64,000 nt of DNA from Hymenobacter elongatus (GCF_004745955.1 NZ_SRLD01000001.1:62001-126000); one strand, 5' to 3'; numbered from the stretch's first letter, positions 15,948 to 25,410 are shown. Numbers and translations: made by a program. Notes: generated from the sequence alone by a model not told the origin.

Positions 15948-18389
15948 ATGCTTCACTCCTGCCTCCCCTCCACCGTTGCTGCCGCCGCCCGCCGCTGCGC
16001 CCTGCTCGTGCTGGCCGTTCTGCTGACCGCTACCGCCGCCCTGGCCCAGGCCACGCTCACCGGCCAGGCACTCGACCAGCCCACGCGGGAGGCGCTGAGC
16101 TTTGCTACCGTCGTGCTGAAAACCACTGACGCGCAGGCTCAGGTACTCCAGTCGGGGCTGGCCGATGCGCAGGGGCGCTTCGCGCTGAAGGCCGTGCAGC
16201 CCGGCAGCTACCAGCTCCACATCCTGATGCTGGGCTACGCCACCCATACCCAGGCGGTGACAGTGACGGGGCCGGCGGCCGTGGAGCTGGGCAGCATCGG
16301 GCTGGCTCCCAGCACCCAGCACCTGCAGGAAGTAACCGTGACGGGCCAGCGCCAGCTCATCCAGCAGAAGCCCGACCGCGTGGTGATGAACGTGGGCGAA
16401 AGCCTGCTCGGGGCCGGCAACGACGCCTACAGCGTTCTGGCCATGGCTCCCTCGGTGCAGCTCATTGAGGGTAAGCTTAGCTTCCGGGGCAAGGGTAACG
16501 TGCTCATTCTGCTCAACGGCAAGCGCCTGCCCGGAGCCAACCTGGAAACCGTGCTGGCCAGCATTCCCGGCGACCAGATCGACCGCATCGAGCTGATCAG
16601 CAACCCCTCGGCCAAGTACGATGCCGACGCTTCGGGCGGGGTTATCGAGATTTATACCAAGCGCAGCCAGACGCTGGGCTGGACGGCAACCCTGGGCGGC
16701 AACCTCAGCCAGGGCCAGCGCACGGGCAGCGGCCTCACCGGCAGCCTGCGCCTGAGTACGCCCAAGCTCGACGTTACCGCCAGCGGCAGCTTCGCTGGCA
16801 AAGGCGGCTTCGAGCGCGGCGACTATCAGCGCACGCTCTACCTGGGCAGCACGCCGCAGGCCAGCCTCACGCAGCAGAATGACTTGTCCAAAACCATTCG
16901 CGACAACAGCCTCAACACCAGCACTAACTACCACCTTAACCCCGCCGCCACCCTTGGCCTCGACGTGGACCTAAGCCAGAGTAGCCTGACCGGAACGGGC
17001 TGGACGCGGGCCGCGCTGACGGAGGCCACCGGCCTCACCCGCAGCCGCGTGGACGAAGACGTGCTGCTGAGCGACGCGTTTTCGAGCTCTACCCTCTTCT
17101 ACAAGCGCACCCTCGACAGCCTGGGCTCGGCACTGCTGGTCAGCGGCAACTACGCCCGCTTCGACAGCCGCCAGCAGCAAACCTTCCACCAGCGCGTGCA
17201 GGGCCCGTGCGACTCGGCCGAAACGGCCACCAGCTTCCAGAATTACATTCCGGCCTCGTACCACATCTACACTGCGGCCACGGACTATACCAAGGTCTGG
17301 AATGCCAAAACGCGCCTGGAAGCGGGTTTCAAATACACCGACACCCGCAACGAGAGCCGCCAGCACACCCAGCGGTGGCAGCACGGCGAGTGGCAGGCTC
17401 AGGCCGGTAATCAGTTTTCGCAGCTCGGCTACCAGGAGCGCATCGGGGCCGTCTACTTCAGCCTGAACCACAGCATCGGCAAGCTCAGCCTGCAAGCCGG
17501 ACTGCGGGCCGAACACACGCGCTACCAGGTGCTGCACGGCACCGATTCGAGCTATTTCAACCTATTTCCCAACCTGCGGGCCGACTATCAGGTGTCGGAT
17601 GCTTACTCCACCTCCCTGGCGTACGCCGAAAACATTCAGCGCCCGGCCTACGAGAGCCTGATTCCGTTTGAGCGGCTGCTGGACAACTACACCTCCTACA
17701 AAGGCAACGCCGCGCTGCAGCCCGAATATGCCCGCAGCCTAAGCTGGAACCACTTGTACAACGGCTACGGCCTACAGGTGCAGCATACCGCTACTGCCAA
17801 CCCCATTTCGTCGGTCTACCTTAATGACGCGCCCAACCAGCGGCTGGTCCAAACCATGCAGAACGTGCGCCAGCGCCACCTGACCAGCGCTACGCTCACC
17901 GCGCCACTCGCGCCCGCCAAGGGGTGGAGCATGAGCAACAGCGGCAGCCTCTACCGGCAGGCGCTGCGCTTCCCCAACCCGCTCGACAACGCCGCGCAGT
18001 ACCACAAACGCCAAACTTACTTCAGCCTCAGCTCCGACAATACCCTGACCCTGGGCCAGGGCTGGACGGCCCGGGTGTACGCGCTCTACAACTCGCCCTC
18101 CTTCAGTGGCCTGAACGACTTCGACTCGTATTCCTACGTGTCGGTGGGGGTAAAAAAGGCGTTCTGGGACAAGAAAGCGTCGCTCAAGCTGGATGTCAGC
18201 GACTTGTTCTATGGTCTCAATTTCCGGGTATCGTCGAACGTAGTGCCGGTGGTAAACGACGTCATCACCTACAACGATTCGCGGCGCGTACGGCTGTCGT
18301 TCACCTACAATTTTGGCAAAACCGACCTCAAGAGCAAGCGCGTCGAAACCTCAGGCAACGCCGCCGAGCGCAGCCGCCTGGGCATGTAG
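15948..18389 (+). CDS. TonB-dependent-receptor-like outer membrane protein
   Basis: 813 residues from the ATG at 15948. The signal peptide (ALLVLAVLLTATAALAQ) is followed by a carboxypeptidase-regulatory domain (LTGQALDQPTREALSFATVV), a plug (VLAMAPSVQLIEGKLSFRG; IELISNPSAKYDADASGG) and a barrel of the OMP_b-brl_3 type ending in LSFTYNFGKTDLKSK. It is a distant paralogue of the receptor at 5522, with the same domain order. No SusD partner is present. The conserved leader links its regulation to the ChaN-like protein upstream; together they may bind and process the same ligand at the cell surface. Confidence 0.9.
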   Translation: MLHSCLPSTVAAAARRCALLVLAVLLTATAALAQATLTGQALDQPTREALSFATVVLKTTDAQAQVLQSGLADAQGRFALKAVQPGSYQLHILMLGYATHTQAVTVTGPAAVELGSIGLAPSTQHLQEVTVTGQRQLIQQKPDRVVMNVGESLLGAGNDAYSVLAMAPSVQLIEGKLSFRGKGNVLILLNGKRLPGANLETVLASIPGDQIDRIELISNPSAKYDADASGGVIEIYTKRSQTLGWTATLGGNLSQGQRTGSGLTGSLRLSTPKLDVTASGSFAGKGGFERGDYQRTLYLGSTPQASLTQQNDLSKTIRDNSLNTSTNYHLNPAATLGLDVDLSQSSLTGTGWTRAALTEATGLTRSRVDEDVLLSDAFSSSTLFYKRTLDSLGSALLVSGNYARFDSRQQQTFHQRVQGPCDSAETATSFQNYIPASYHIYTAATDYTKVWNAKTRLEAGFKYTDTRNESRQHTQRWQHGEWQAQAGNQFSQLGYQERIGAVYFSLNHSIGKLSLQAGLRAEHTRYQVLHGTDSSYFNLFPNLRADYQVSDAYSTSLAYAENIQRPAYESLIPFERLLDNYTSYKGNAALQPEYARSLSWNHLYNGYGLQVQHTATANPISSVYLNDAPNQRLVQTMQNVRQRHLTSATLTAPLAPAKGWSMSNSGSLYRQALRFPNPLDNAAQYHKRQTYFSLSSDNTLTLGQGWTARVYALYNSPSFSGLNDFDSYSYVSVGVKKAFWDKKASLKLDVSDLFYGLNFRVSSNVVPVVNDVITYNDSRRVRLSFTYNFGKTDLKSKRVETSGNAAERSRLGM

Positions 18390-18418
18390 CCAGCCGCCTA
18401 AAAACGGAAGAATGGCCG

Positions 18419-18452
18419 GGCCATGCTGAGCCTACCGAAGCCTCCCTACCGC
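18419..18452. repeat. Degraded half copy of REP-like family 1
   Basis: GGCCATGCTGAGCCTACCGA followed by AGCCTCCCTACCGC is one arm of the family with several changes. No second arm is visible. Confidence 0.6.
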
Positions 18453-18513
18453 TGCGTTTTTTAGCCTTCATCTGGCACACGCACAGCAAAGAACCTTTCG
18501 CACCTACTCCAAC

Positions 18514-18568
18514 AGCCGCTGCACTCCGCTCGTTGTCGTGAGGCGGCAACGAGCGGAGTGCAGCGGCT
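18514..18568. terminator. Hairpin terminator between receptor and amidohydrolase genes
   Basis: A perfect 22-base stem (18514-18535 with 18547-18568), core CCGCTGCACTCCGCTCGTTG, and an 11-base loop. TTTGGGTTTTTATT follows on the plus strand. The two genes converge here, so it may serve both. Confidence 0.75.
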
Positions 18569-18652
18569 TTGGGTTTTTATTAACGTAGCGGAAGTTGCCT
18601 CGTGATAGTCAGAATAACCGGCGAGTGAATTTACACCCCGGTCAACCACCCC

Positions 18653-19477
18653 TCACGTCCGCACCAGCCACGGGTCGCGCCACTCCTGGCGCAGGTCAGC
18701 CGCGGGCACCGACACGCGCTGCACCGCCGTGGCCTGCGGCTGCCGGCGCACCTTATCGAGCAGCCCCAGCAGGTTGCCGGCCAGCACCAGCCGGGCCTCC
18801 TCGGGGCGCAGGTGCAGGGCCTCAATTTTGGCCAGCTCCACGCCGGGGTGCAGCCAGGGACCATCGGAGCCGAAGAGAAACTTGTGGGCCCCGGCCCGCG
18901 CCACGGCCCGCTGCAGAATGTCGAAGCGCCGCACCCCGCTGGTATCGGCGTAGATGTTGGGAAACCGCACCAAATGGTCGATGAGGCCGGCCTGGGCGCG
19001 CCAGTCGTCGGAGAAGCTGCCCAGGTGCGGAATGATGAAGCTCACGTCGGGGTACTGCTCGCCCAGCAGCTCCACCACCGATATTTCGCCCACCACATCG
19101 TAGAGCACCGGCAGCCGGAACGCGCGGGCCACGTCGCAGATTTCGCGGCTAATGCGCGCATCGAAGCGGTGGCACTTGATACCGCAGAACCCGTACTCCT
19201 GCACGGCCGTGGTGACCATTTCCAGCACCCGGCCCCGGTCGCGCTGGGCATGTACGAAGGCAAAGCCGTAGAACCGCTCGGGCTGGGCGTGCACCAAGTG
19301 GGCTACCTGGCGGTTGGCCACGGCGTAGTCGGAGTGAAAGGCGGCAAAGAGCACGGTGCGCTGAATGCCTGCCTGCTCGGCCCAGGCCAGGTAGGGCTTC
19401 AGCGGCGCGTCGGTGTCCCAGGGGCCGGTGAGGCCGTCGCCTTTGCCGGCGTGGCAGTGGCAGTCGATGATGAGCAT
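18653..19477 (-). CDS. TIM-barrel metal-dependent amidohydrolase
   Basis: 274 residues of the Amidohydro_2 type. The metal site starts with D5-C-H7-C-H9 (LIIDCHCHAGK). Later come IKCHRFD, IIPHLGS and the terminal Asp in LFGSDGPW. Members hydrolyse or decarboxylate small cyclic or aromatic substrates; no specific substrate can be given. It lies 118 bases downstream of the six-gene cluster on the same strand and may be its last gene or an independent one. Confidence 0.85.
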   Translation of the reverse strand: MLIIDCHCHAGKGDGLTGPWDTDAPLKPYLAWAEQAGIQRTVLFAAFHSDYAVANRQVAHLVHAQPERFYGFAFVHAQRDRGRVLEMVTTAVQEYGFCGIKCHRFDARISREICDVARAFRLPVLYDVVGEISVVELLGEQYPDVSFIIPHLGSFSDDWRAQAGLIDHLVRFPNIYADTSGVRRFDILQRAVARAGAHKFLFGSDGPWLHPGVELAKIEALHLRPEEARLVLAGNLLGLLDKVRRQPQATAVQRVSVPAADLRQEWRDPWLVRT

Positions 19478-19595
19478 GGCTAAGGGCAGGTAGAAAAATC
19501 AGGAAGAAACCGGGCGTAGCGCCAGCGGGTAGTTGTAGCGGAGCAGCCTTGCGAACGACATTCGCCACGCCCATCCGAATGCAAGCCGACCACCC

Positions 19596-20900
19596 TCACA
19601 AGGGCCGACCATAGACCCCACGCGGCACCACGGCCAGCGGCAACGACCATGCTACCAGCAACGCCTCATCCAGCCGCCTCGGGTTGTTGCGGATGGACTC
19701 CCGAAACACCAGCATTGGGGCTTCGGCGGGGTCATCCAGTTTCGTGCTATCGTCTCCAGGCGTAAGAATCTGCCACCACCCCAGGCCCTGGCGGCGGGCC
19801 CGCAGCGCAGGCGCCCGTTGGTTTTCGATGAATACGCCCCGCAAACGCCCCGCGCGCACTTCCGTCAGAATGTTCACGGCCGCGTCCCGGTAGAACGAGT
19901 CGGCGCTGCGCGCCATGCGCAGCAGCGCCCGCTGGGCGTGCACATCGAGGTTAGGATGAAGCAGCGCCTGCGGTGTCAGGTCCCGCGCCGTTAGCGGGGC
20001 GGCGGGCGGCACCGGCAACATTGGCACCGCGTGTTCCAGCTCGTAGCCTTTGCGCAGGTGGCGGCGCTGGCGGCCTTCCGCTTTGTTGGCCCGAGCCCCG
20101 TGCCACTCCGTCCGGTACTGGCTGTAGCTGGTAGCTGGGTCGGGGCCGGGGTAAGCAGTGAGGCGGTCATAGGCGGGGGCTGTAGGCCGGTCCTTCTTTT
20201 GGGTACGAATGGGCTGTTTGCCATAAAAGAAGTGACCGGAAATCTGCCGCCCCTGCTCGTCGATGACGTGATAGTGAGGCGCGTCGAGCGGCTGCTTAGC
20301 GCCGTGGTGGGCCACCCGGAAACGAAACCGGGCGTTGCTTCTGGTACTGGCGGCATTGCGCCGGGCCGCTTCGGCGGCGGCGGCTCGCTGGGCGGCCCCA
20401 GCCGTGGCGTGCAGACTGTTGCCCGTGGAAGGCCGCTGCCCGTCGCCCTCGGGAATACCCGGCGAAGGCAGTGGCGGCCACAACGGCGCGCCGGGCGGCG
20501 TTTCGCCCAGCAGCTCATCGAGCACCAGGCTGCCGCCCTCTTCTGCCCGCGACTGGCACCGGTGGCAACCACAGCCGCTCTTGGGACCAGCCGTCAGCTG
20601 CCGCAGTTTCTTGCCCAAGTGGTAGCGGCTCAGAAATCGAACCAGTGCCTGCTGGCACGGCCGGCACCCACCCGCAGTAGTAATCAGCAGCATACTACGC
20701 ACCCGCACCGGAAAGCCCGGCTCGGCGGCAGCCTGGCGGCTGAACCAGCGCATCAGCTGCTGCTCCGGGTGCCCCGCACAGCCGGGGCCGGCCGGCGCGC
20801 GGCGCAAGGGCACCCGCAGGGTTTGTCCGCCTTTGGTGTACACGGTGGCAACGGCACTGGCCAAAGCGGGGCCGGCACTACGGGTGAGCGTCATTTTCAT
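19596..20900 (-). CDS. Protein with a deaminase-like N-terminal signature (cluster gene 6)
   Basis: 434 residues from the ATG at 20900, which overlaps the end of the PLP gene by 23 bases. The N-terminus has the layout of bacterial toxin-type deaminases: a beta hairpin (ATVYTKGGQTLRVPL), then H44-P-E46-Q-Q-L, then C79-R-P-C82 (GGCRPCQQALVRFL). In that fold the His and Cys pair bind zinc and the Glu is catalytic. Next comes a C-G-C-H-R-C cluster (110-115). The C-terminal part (PHYHVIDEQGRQISGHFFYG, GYELEHAVPMLPVPP) is unrecognised. No signal peptide. It may be a nucleic-acid- or nucleotide-modifying effector; this rests on motif spacing alone. Confidence 0.55.
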   Translation of the reverse strand: MKMTLTRSAGPALASAVATVYTKGGQTLRVPLRRAPAGPGCAGHPEQQLMRWFSRQAAAEPGFPVRVRSMLLITTAGGCRPCQQALVRFLSRYHLGKKLRQLTAGPKSGCGCHRCQSRAEEGGSLVLDELLGETPPGAPLWPPLPSPGIPEGDGQRPSTGNSLHATAGAAQRAAAAEAARRNAASTRSNARFRFRVAHHGAKQPLDAPHYHVIDEQGRQISGHFFYGKQPIRTQKKDRPTAPAYDRLTAYPGPDPATSYSQYRTEWHGARANKAEGRQRRHLRKGYELEHAVPMLPVPPAAPLTARDLTPQALLHPNLDVHAQRALLRMARSADSFYRDAAVNILTEVRAGRLRGVFIENQRAPALRARRQGLGWWQILTPGDDSTKLDDPAEAPMLVFRESIRNNPRRLDEALLVAWSLPLAVVPRGVYGRPL

Positions 20901-21993
20901 GGCCGATGGGAGAAGTAATAGAGGACGAAAACCAGCGGGTGTGGCGCGCCAGAGCAGCAACGCACTCGGTAACGGCTCGGATATCGGCGGCCGAGTGGTC
21001 GGCGCGCAGGCAGAACGCCACCTGGGGCACGGTGGGCCGGTGCGTATCGGCCAGCAGTAGCGTCTCAATTCCATGTTGGCGTAGCTGCTGCTGCATACTC
21101 AAGGCGGCCGTAGTGCAGGGCAGCAGCAGTTTCTGCACCGGAAACAGGCCGCCCTGCGGGCAAATTCCGGCCGCTGCCAGTGCCCCCCGAAACTGCCTGA
21201 TGCGCTGGCCAAGGCGCTGCCGGGCTTCGTCGCCGTGGCAGGCATCGTGGCGCAGGGCAGCCCGGGCGACCCAGGCGTGCAGGTTCGAAACCGGACTGGT
21301 GTGCACCCGCACGTCGCTGCGCCGCTCGTAGCGGGCCAGCCGGCTGGCGCTACCGGCCAGCACGGCCACCGGCACCCCCAGGCCTTTTGCCAAGGAAGTA
21401 ATGGTTAGGAGTTTAGCACTCCGCACGCCCACAAACGGCAGGCAGCCCCCGCCCCCGTGGCCCAGCGGGAGCCGGCCAGTGGGAGCGGCACCCAGCACGC
21501 CGAATGCCTGCGTGTCATCGAGCAGCAATACGCCGTCGGGGTAAGGCTCAAGCAGGGCCAGATAGTGCGCCAGCGGAGCCGCCCTGGCGGCAGTCAGGTT
21601 CCAGCCATCGGTCACGAGCCAGGGTATTTTGCCGCCCTGGCAGTGCGTGTGCAGCAAGTGGAGGAGCTGGGGCAGGTTGTCGGCGGCAAACGGCACCACT
21701 GCCAGCCCCCGCAGCAGGGCCCGGGCGCTGCCCCAGTGCCCCACCGGGTACATGTTTCGGTCGATAAAAATAACGGTGGAGCGGGACGGCAGCCGAAACA
21801 CGTCCCAGAACAGGTGCAGCGTCGACGGGGCCAGCAGGCCGGTTTCCAGGCCCTGCCGCCGGGCTACTTCCCGGGCCACGGCGCGCTGCCAGCACGGCTC
21901 GTGCAACGCCGCCGGCTTGCCGAACGTGAGCGGCAAGCCGGCGGGAATCGTCACGGACCGCTCCCCCAGGTACAAGGCGGAGGTAAAGTCCAC
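20878..21993 (-). CDS. PLP-dependent enzyme of the BioF/KBL (alpha-oxoamine synthase) fold (cluster gene 5)
   Basis: 371 residues. LLLDDTQAFGVLG matches the Asp-containing strand of the 8-amino-7-oxononanoate synthase/2-amino-3-ketobutyrate ligase group (normally DEAHAFGVLG), and TITSLAKGLGVPVAVLAG contains the likely Schiff-base lysine. The Glu-Ala-His of true synthases reads Asp-Thr-Gln, so the substrate and perhaps the reaction differ. There is no adjacent acyl carrier protein or biotin gene. It begins 3 bases after the 684-residue gene and overlaps the next gene, so it is firmly part of the cluster. Confidence 0.75.
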   Translation of the reverse strand: MDFTSALYLGERSVTIPAGLPLTFGKPAALHEPCWQRAVAREVARRQGLETGLLAPSTLHLFWDVFRLPSRSTVIFIDRNMYPVGHWGSARALLRGLAVVPFAADNLPQLLHLLHTHCQGGKIPWLVTDGWNLTAARAAPLAHYLALLEPYPDGVLLLDDTQAFGVLGAAPTGRLPLGHGGGGCLPFVGVRSAKLLTITSLAKGLGVPVAVLAGSASRLARYERRSDVRVHTSPVSNLHAWVARAALRHDACHGDEARQRLGQRIRQFRGALAAAGICPQGGLFPVQKLLLPCTTAALSMQQQLRQHGIETLLLADTHRPTVPQVAFCLRADHSAADIRAVTECVAALARHTRWFSSSITSPIGHENDAHP

Positions 21994-21996
21994 GGC

Positions 21997-24051
21997 TTAC
22001 TCCAGGTAGCCATTGTGGCGGGGCAGCGGCACCCGGCCGGGCAGGGGCTGCCCAAAACCAGGAGACACCAGCGGCCCACTCAGCTGCCGGTTGCGGTGCA
22101 GCTGCTGTTGCTGCAACGCCGTTTGGCGCTCAATGAGCTGGGCTGGCTGCAGGTAGCGCTCCTCGTTGTCGGGCATGTTCAGGCGGGCGTCCACGATGTC
22201 GGAAGCCAGATCAACGCCGGTCACGGCCTTGTAGGCGTGGATGTAGCGCTGAATTTCCTCGCGCCAGTAGTAGGCCCAGTTGGCGGCATTGGTAGCGCCG
22301 GTGGTCGGGCTGTTCCAGGCCCCGTAGCGGATGGAGAGCAGCAGCTGCTCGCCGAAAGCGCCCAGGTCGTGGAAGTGGCTGACGTTGGCCGGATTCCAGC
22401 CCTGCAGCTGCTTCATGTTGTCGACGCGGTCCATCCAGGGCTCGGTGTAGGGCACCATGATGCGGCCGCCCAAGAATTCGCGCACCTCGGGCCGGGCCAG
22501 CAGCCACTGCTGAGTCAGCATCTCGGCGCGGGCCGTCCAGGGCAGGTCGCCGTACTGGTTGTGGGCTCCCTCGGCCAGCACGAGGTGTACTTCGCGCAGG
22601 TGGTTGAGCACCGGGAAGCCGTCGGGAATGACGGTGGTGTAGTTGGCCTGCTGGTAAAACTCCGTGGCGGCCCGCAGCAGACTGTGGAAGCCGCGCAGGA
22701 AAAAGGTGCGGTGCTCGGCCACCGGAATGCTTTGCACGGCCCGCCCGATGAGCCCGATACCGTACTCATACTGGTACTCCAGGTTGCGACGGTTCAGCGT
22801 CAGGCGGTTGCGCTCATCCTCAATGTAGCCCCACATCAGGTTGCTGAGCGGGCGCAGCGGGTCCAGGTTCAGATTGGCCAGCGGGTCGCCGTGGCCGTTG
22901 CCCTGGCGCACGTTCTGAAACCGCAGGCTCAGGGCATTCATCGTCTGCACCAGCCCGCCCTCCTCGTGCCAATACGACCAGATAAGCTCCAGCAGCGGCG
23001 GCGCCTGCAGCTTCGACTTCAGAATGCCGTAGCACACATCCACCTGGCTGCCGCCGAAGTCGCTCAGATTCTTGAGCGGCACCTCCGACAGCTTCTCCCG
23101 AATCAGCTTGAAATAGGGCAGCACCCGGCCTTCTTCCAGCTCCAGCTGCTCCAGGTATTCCTCGCGCATCTCATTGAGGCTGTTAGCCCCGCCGGGCCCC
23201 AGCCGCCGGGCCTCCTCCAGGTTGCGCCGGCGGGAGCTTTTGTTCAGGTTTTTGCTGGTGCCGCTTGCCGGGTTGCCATTCTGAAAATCAGAAGCACTCA
23301 GGGCCAGCCCCGACTCCTGCATCAGGTACATCTCGGTGGCATGCTTCAGCATGGCGTAAGAAGCCAGCCGGTTGAACGGCGCAATCGAGGTGGGAGGGGC
23401 AGAAAAGTCACCTCTATTGACAGGCTGGGGCCGTTGCACGCACAGGACGCTGTCGACGAAGGCGCGGTAGTGGTTGAAATTGAGCGCCCGATTGCGGATG
23501 AGCCCCCACAAGCCCTGGTCGGCGGTTTCTTCCCGCTTGGCCTCGTTCATGGTTACCCGCACCGGCTGCTCCACTTCGCCGTCGCTCACCACCAGCCTGG
23601 CCGGTCCAAAATCCAACTGCACGCCATTCGGAACATCCTTCTTATACACGTTACCTTTCACCAGAAAGACCCCCTCCTCTTCCCATTCTTCCGCCTGCCA
23701 CTGTATCTCAATAACATCTGTGTTGGCGAGCGGGAAGGTAATAGTTGCACCAGGTGTTGTAACATCCGTTAAAACTCCATTCTTGAGAAACATCAGCCTC
23801 TCAAACGAGGTGTCATCGTTCCCGGGTATAACCTTTGGCGTGAGCGTAAAAACATTGCCCACAATGGTATACGTGAAGGTAAACACCTGCGCAGCACTGC
23901 CTTTTCTCTGATGATCAAAGATCAGATCAATGGAATCAGTATCGCGTAACTCAGCTTCCAGGCTCGATGTCTCGGCACGCAGCTCCAGGGCCAGCACGGC
24001 GTTGTCGCCGAGCGAAATCTGGTGGGCGTCAAATCGTATTTCGCGGTTCAT
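21997..24051 (-). CDS. Conserved protein of unknown function, 684 residues (cluster gene 4)
   Basis: The first 190 residues look beta-rich (MNREIRFDAHQISLGDNAVL onward). The rest appears helical, with striking conserved-looking segments: LMWGYIEDERNRLTLNRRNL, HNQYGDLPWTARAEMLTQQW, GGRIMVPYTEPWMDRVDNMK, LLLSIRYGAW and WREEIQRYIHAYKAVTGVDL. I believe such proteins occur as unnamed hypotheticals in distant phyla, but I know no function. There is no signal peptide and no obvious membrane segment. The gene lies 12 bases after the metalloprotease and 3 before the PLP enzyme. Confidence 0.7.
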   Translation of the reverse strand: MNREIRFDAHQISLGDNAVLALELRAETSSLEAELRDTDSIDLIFDHQRKGSAAQVFTFTYTIVGNVFTLTPKVIPGNDDTSFERLMFLKNGVLTDVTTPGATITFPLANTDVIEIQWQAEEWEEEGVFLVKGNVYKKDVPNGVQLDFGPARLVVSDGEVEQPVRVTMNEAKREETADQGLWGLIRNRALNFNHYRAFVDSVLCVQRPQPVNRGDFSAPPTSIAPFNRLASYAMLKHATEMYLMQESGLALSASDFQNGNPASGTSKNLNKSSRRRNLEEARRLGPGGANSLNEMREEYLEQLELEEGRVLPYFKLIREKLSEVPLKNLSDFGGSQVDVCYGILKSKLQAPPLLELIWSYWHEEGGLVQTMNALSLRFQNVRQGNGHGDPLANLNLDPLRPLSNLMWGYIEDERNRLTLNRRNLEYQYEYGIGLIGRAVQSIPVAEHRTFFLRGFHSLLRAATEFYQQANYTTVIPDGFPVLNHLREVHLVLAEGAHNQYGDLPWTARAEMLTQQWLLARPEVREFLGGRIMVPYTEPWMDRVDNMKQLQGWNPANVSHFHDLGAFGEQLLLSIRYGAWNSPTTGATNAANWAYYWREEIQRYIHAYKAVTGVDLASDIVDARLNMPDNEERYLQPAQLIERQTALQQQQLHRNRQLSGPLVSPGFGQPLPGRVPLPRHNGYLE

Positions 24052-24063
24052 GGTCTTTGAGGA

Positions 24064-25407
24064 TTAAGAGGGTGAGAGAAAGCCGCTTCGGCGCGTGGGT
24101 GGGTGGCGGCGGGGCGCGGGCGACAGGGCGGGCGCGGGGCGGGCCAGGCAGTAGTTGCGGGCCCGGTTCAGGGCCCAGCGGGTGAGCAGCTGGGTAAGCA
24201 CCCGCGACTCCTCGCCGGCCGTCATCCGGCCGTCGGCCTTAGCCTGGCCGATGACGGCAAACACCAGCGAAGGGGCGCACTCGTCGCGCAGCGCGGGCCG
24301 CACCTGCCATTCCCCGAACAGGGCCTGCAGGTGCTCCGGCTGCCGCTCGGCCACCGGAAACAGATCGGCCAGCGGCTGCCCGCGCAAGGTGGGCGAGCGG
24401 TGCCGAACAACCAGCTGCGCAAACTCCGGCAGCAGCGCCAGCAGGGTAGTGATAAGCTGCTGCTTGCCCGCCGGCAGCCCCGTAATCGGGTAGAGCGCCG
24501 ACCATTGCTCCGTCAGGTCCGTCCACTGCGGATGCGGGTACAGGGCCTCGCCCAGGGCAATGCTCAGACGCACCCGAATCCAGGGAAACGGGTGGGGCCC
24601 GTCGGTGCTGATGCGGAACACAAAATAGCTGGGCAGGCTCACCACGCTCATCAGCCCGTAGGTGGCCCCGATGCCGAGGTGGGCCAGGGCCCAGAAGTCC
24701 GACAGGATTTCGTTTAGCCAGCGGCTCAGCAGCTGCCAGCCCACCTGCTCGGGCCCGCCCTCTGCCACCCGCTGGTCGATTTCGGCCCGGATGGTGGTGG
24801 TCAGGTTTAGCAGCTCGGAGCCCTGGTGGCCCACTTCGTGAATGAGCGACGAGGCAATGCCGCTGCCCACCATTCGCTCCCGCGGAATCTGAATGACCCC
24901 CACCGGGTTGTCGTCGCCGCCGGGCAGGCGGGTGCGGGCCCGGCGGATGGCGGCCCCGTGGCCCCGTTCCAGAAAGCACATCAGGGGCGGCGGCTCGTAG
25001 TAGTCGCCGGGCAGGTGCAGGGCGTCTTCGGCCAGCACATCGAGGCCGGCCAGCCAGGTGCCCGTGCCGTGCTCCCCGCGCTGGCTGAGCACGTCGGCGA
25101 AGATGTCAAACTGGTCGAGCAGGCTGTTGAAGCGCAGCTTAAGCAGCACGTAGCGGGCCTGCGAATGCTCGGCATCCACGCCCTGGCTTTCGGGACTGCG
25201 CACCCACTCGATGAAGGTTTTCAGCTTCCGACGCAGGTCGAAGGCGACGTGGGCCAGGTGGCTATTGATGGCTGCCTGCGCCGGGGCCGACACGGCCGCC
25301 GCCAGTACCATGGGCGTGCTGAGCGCGAAGGAGCGGACGGTTTGGAGCCGGGTCAGCAGGGCCTGTGCCTCATTGACCAGAAACTGCGTGTCGGCGGCGC
25401 GGCGCAT
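24064..25407 (-). CDS. HExxH zinc metalloprotease-like protein (cluster gene 3)
   Basis: 447 residues from the ATG at 25407; a GTG at 25410, directly after the stop of the previous gene, would add one residue. SLIHEVGHQG puts H-E-V-G-H at about residues 190-194, and NEILSDFWALAH about 38 residues later gives a Glu and Asp in the gluzincin position. IPRERMVGSGIASS precedes the active site. The N-terminal 130 residues are helical, and the C-terminal tail is Pro/Arg-rich. Without a signal peptide it is probably cytoplasmic or exported with the cluster's other products. A natural guess is that it processes the two Glu-rich/glycine-zipper proteins encoded just upstream. Confidence 0.72.
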   Translation of the reverse strand: MRRAADTQFLVNEAQALLTRLQTVRSFALSTPMVLAAAVSAPAQAAINSHLAHVAFDLRRKLKTFIEWVRSPESQGVDAEHSQARYVLLKLRFNSLLDQFDIFADVLSQRGEHGTGTWLAGLDVLAEDALHLPGDYYEPPPLMCFLERGHGAAIRRARTRLPGGDDNPVGVIQIPRERMVGSGIASSLIHEVGHQGSELLNLTTTIRAEIDQRVAEGGPEQVGWQLLSRWLNEILSDFWALAHLGIGATYGLMSVVSLPSYFVFRISTDGPHPFPWIRVRLSIALGEALYPHPQWTDLTEQWSALYPITGLPAGKQQLITTLLALLPEFAQLVVRHRSPTLRGQPLADLFPVAERQPEHLQALFGEWQVRPALRDECAPSLVFAVIGQAKADGRMTAGEESRVLTQLLTRWALNRARNYCLARPAPALSPAPRRHPPTRRSGFLSPS

Positions 25408-25410
25408 CAC

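Noticed and set aside
21457..23772. 771-codon open frame on the plus strand
   Set aside because: It lies opposite the 684-residue protein and PLP enzyme, is rich in His, Gln, Gly and Val in the manner of antisense frames of GC-rich genes, and shows no domain.
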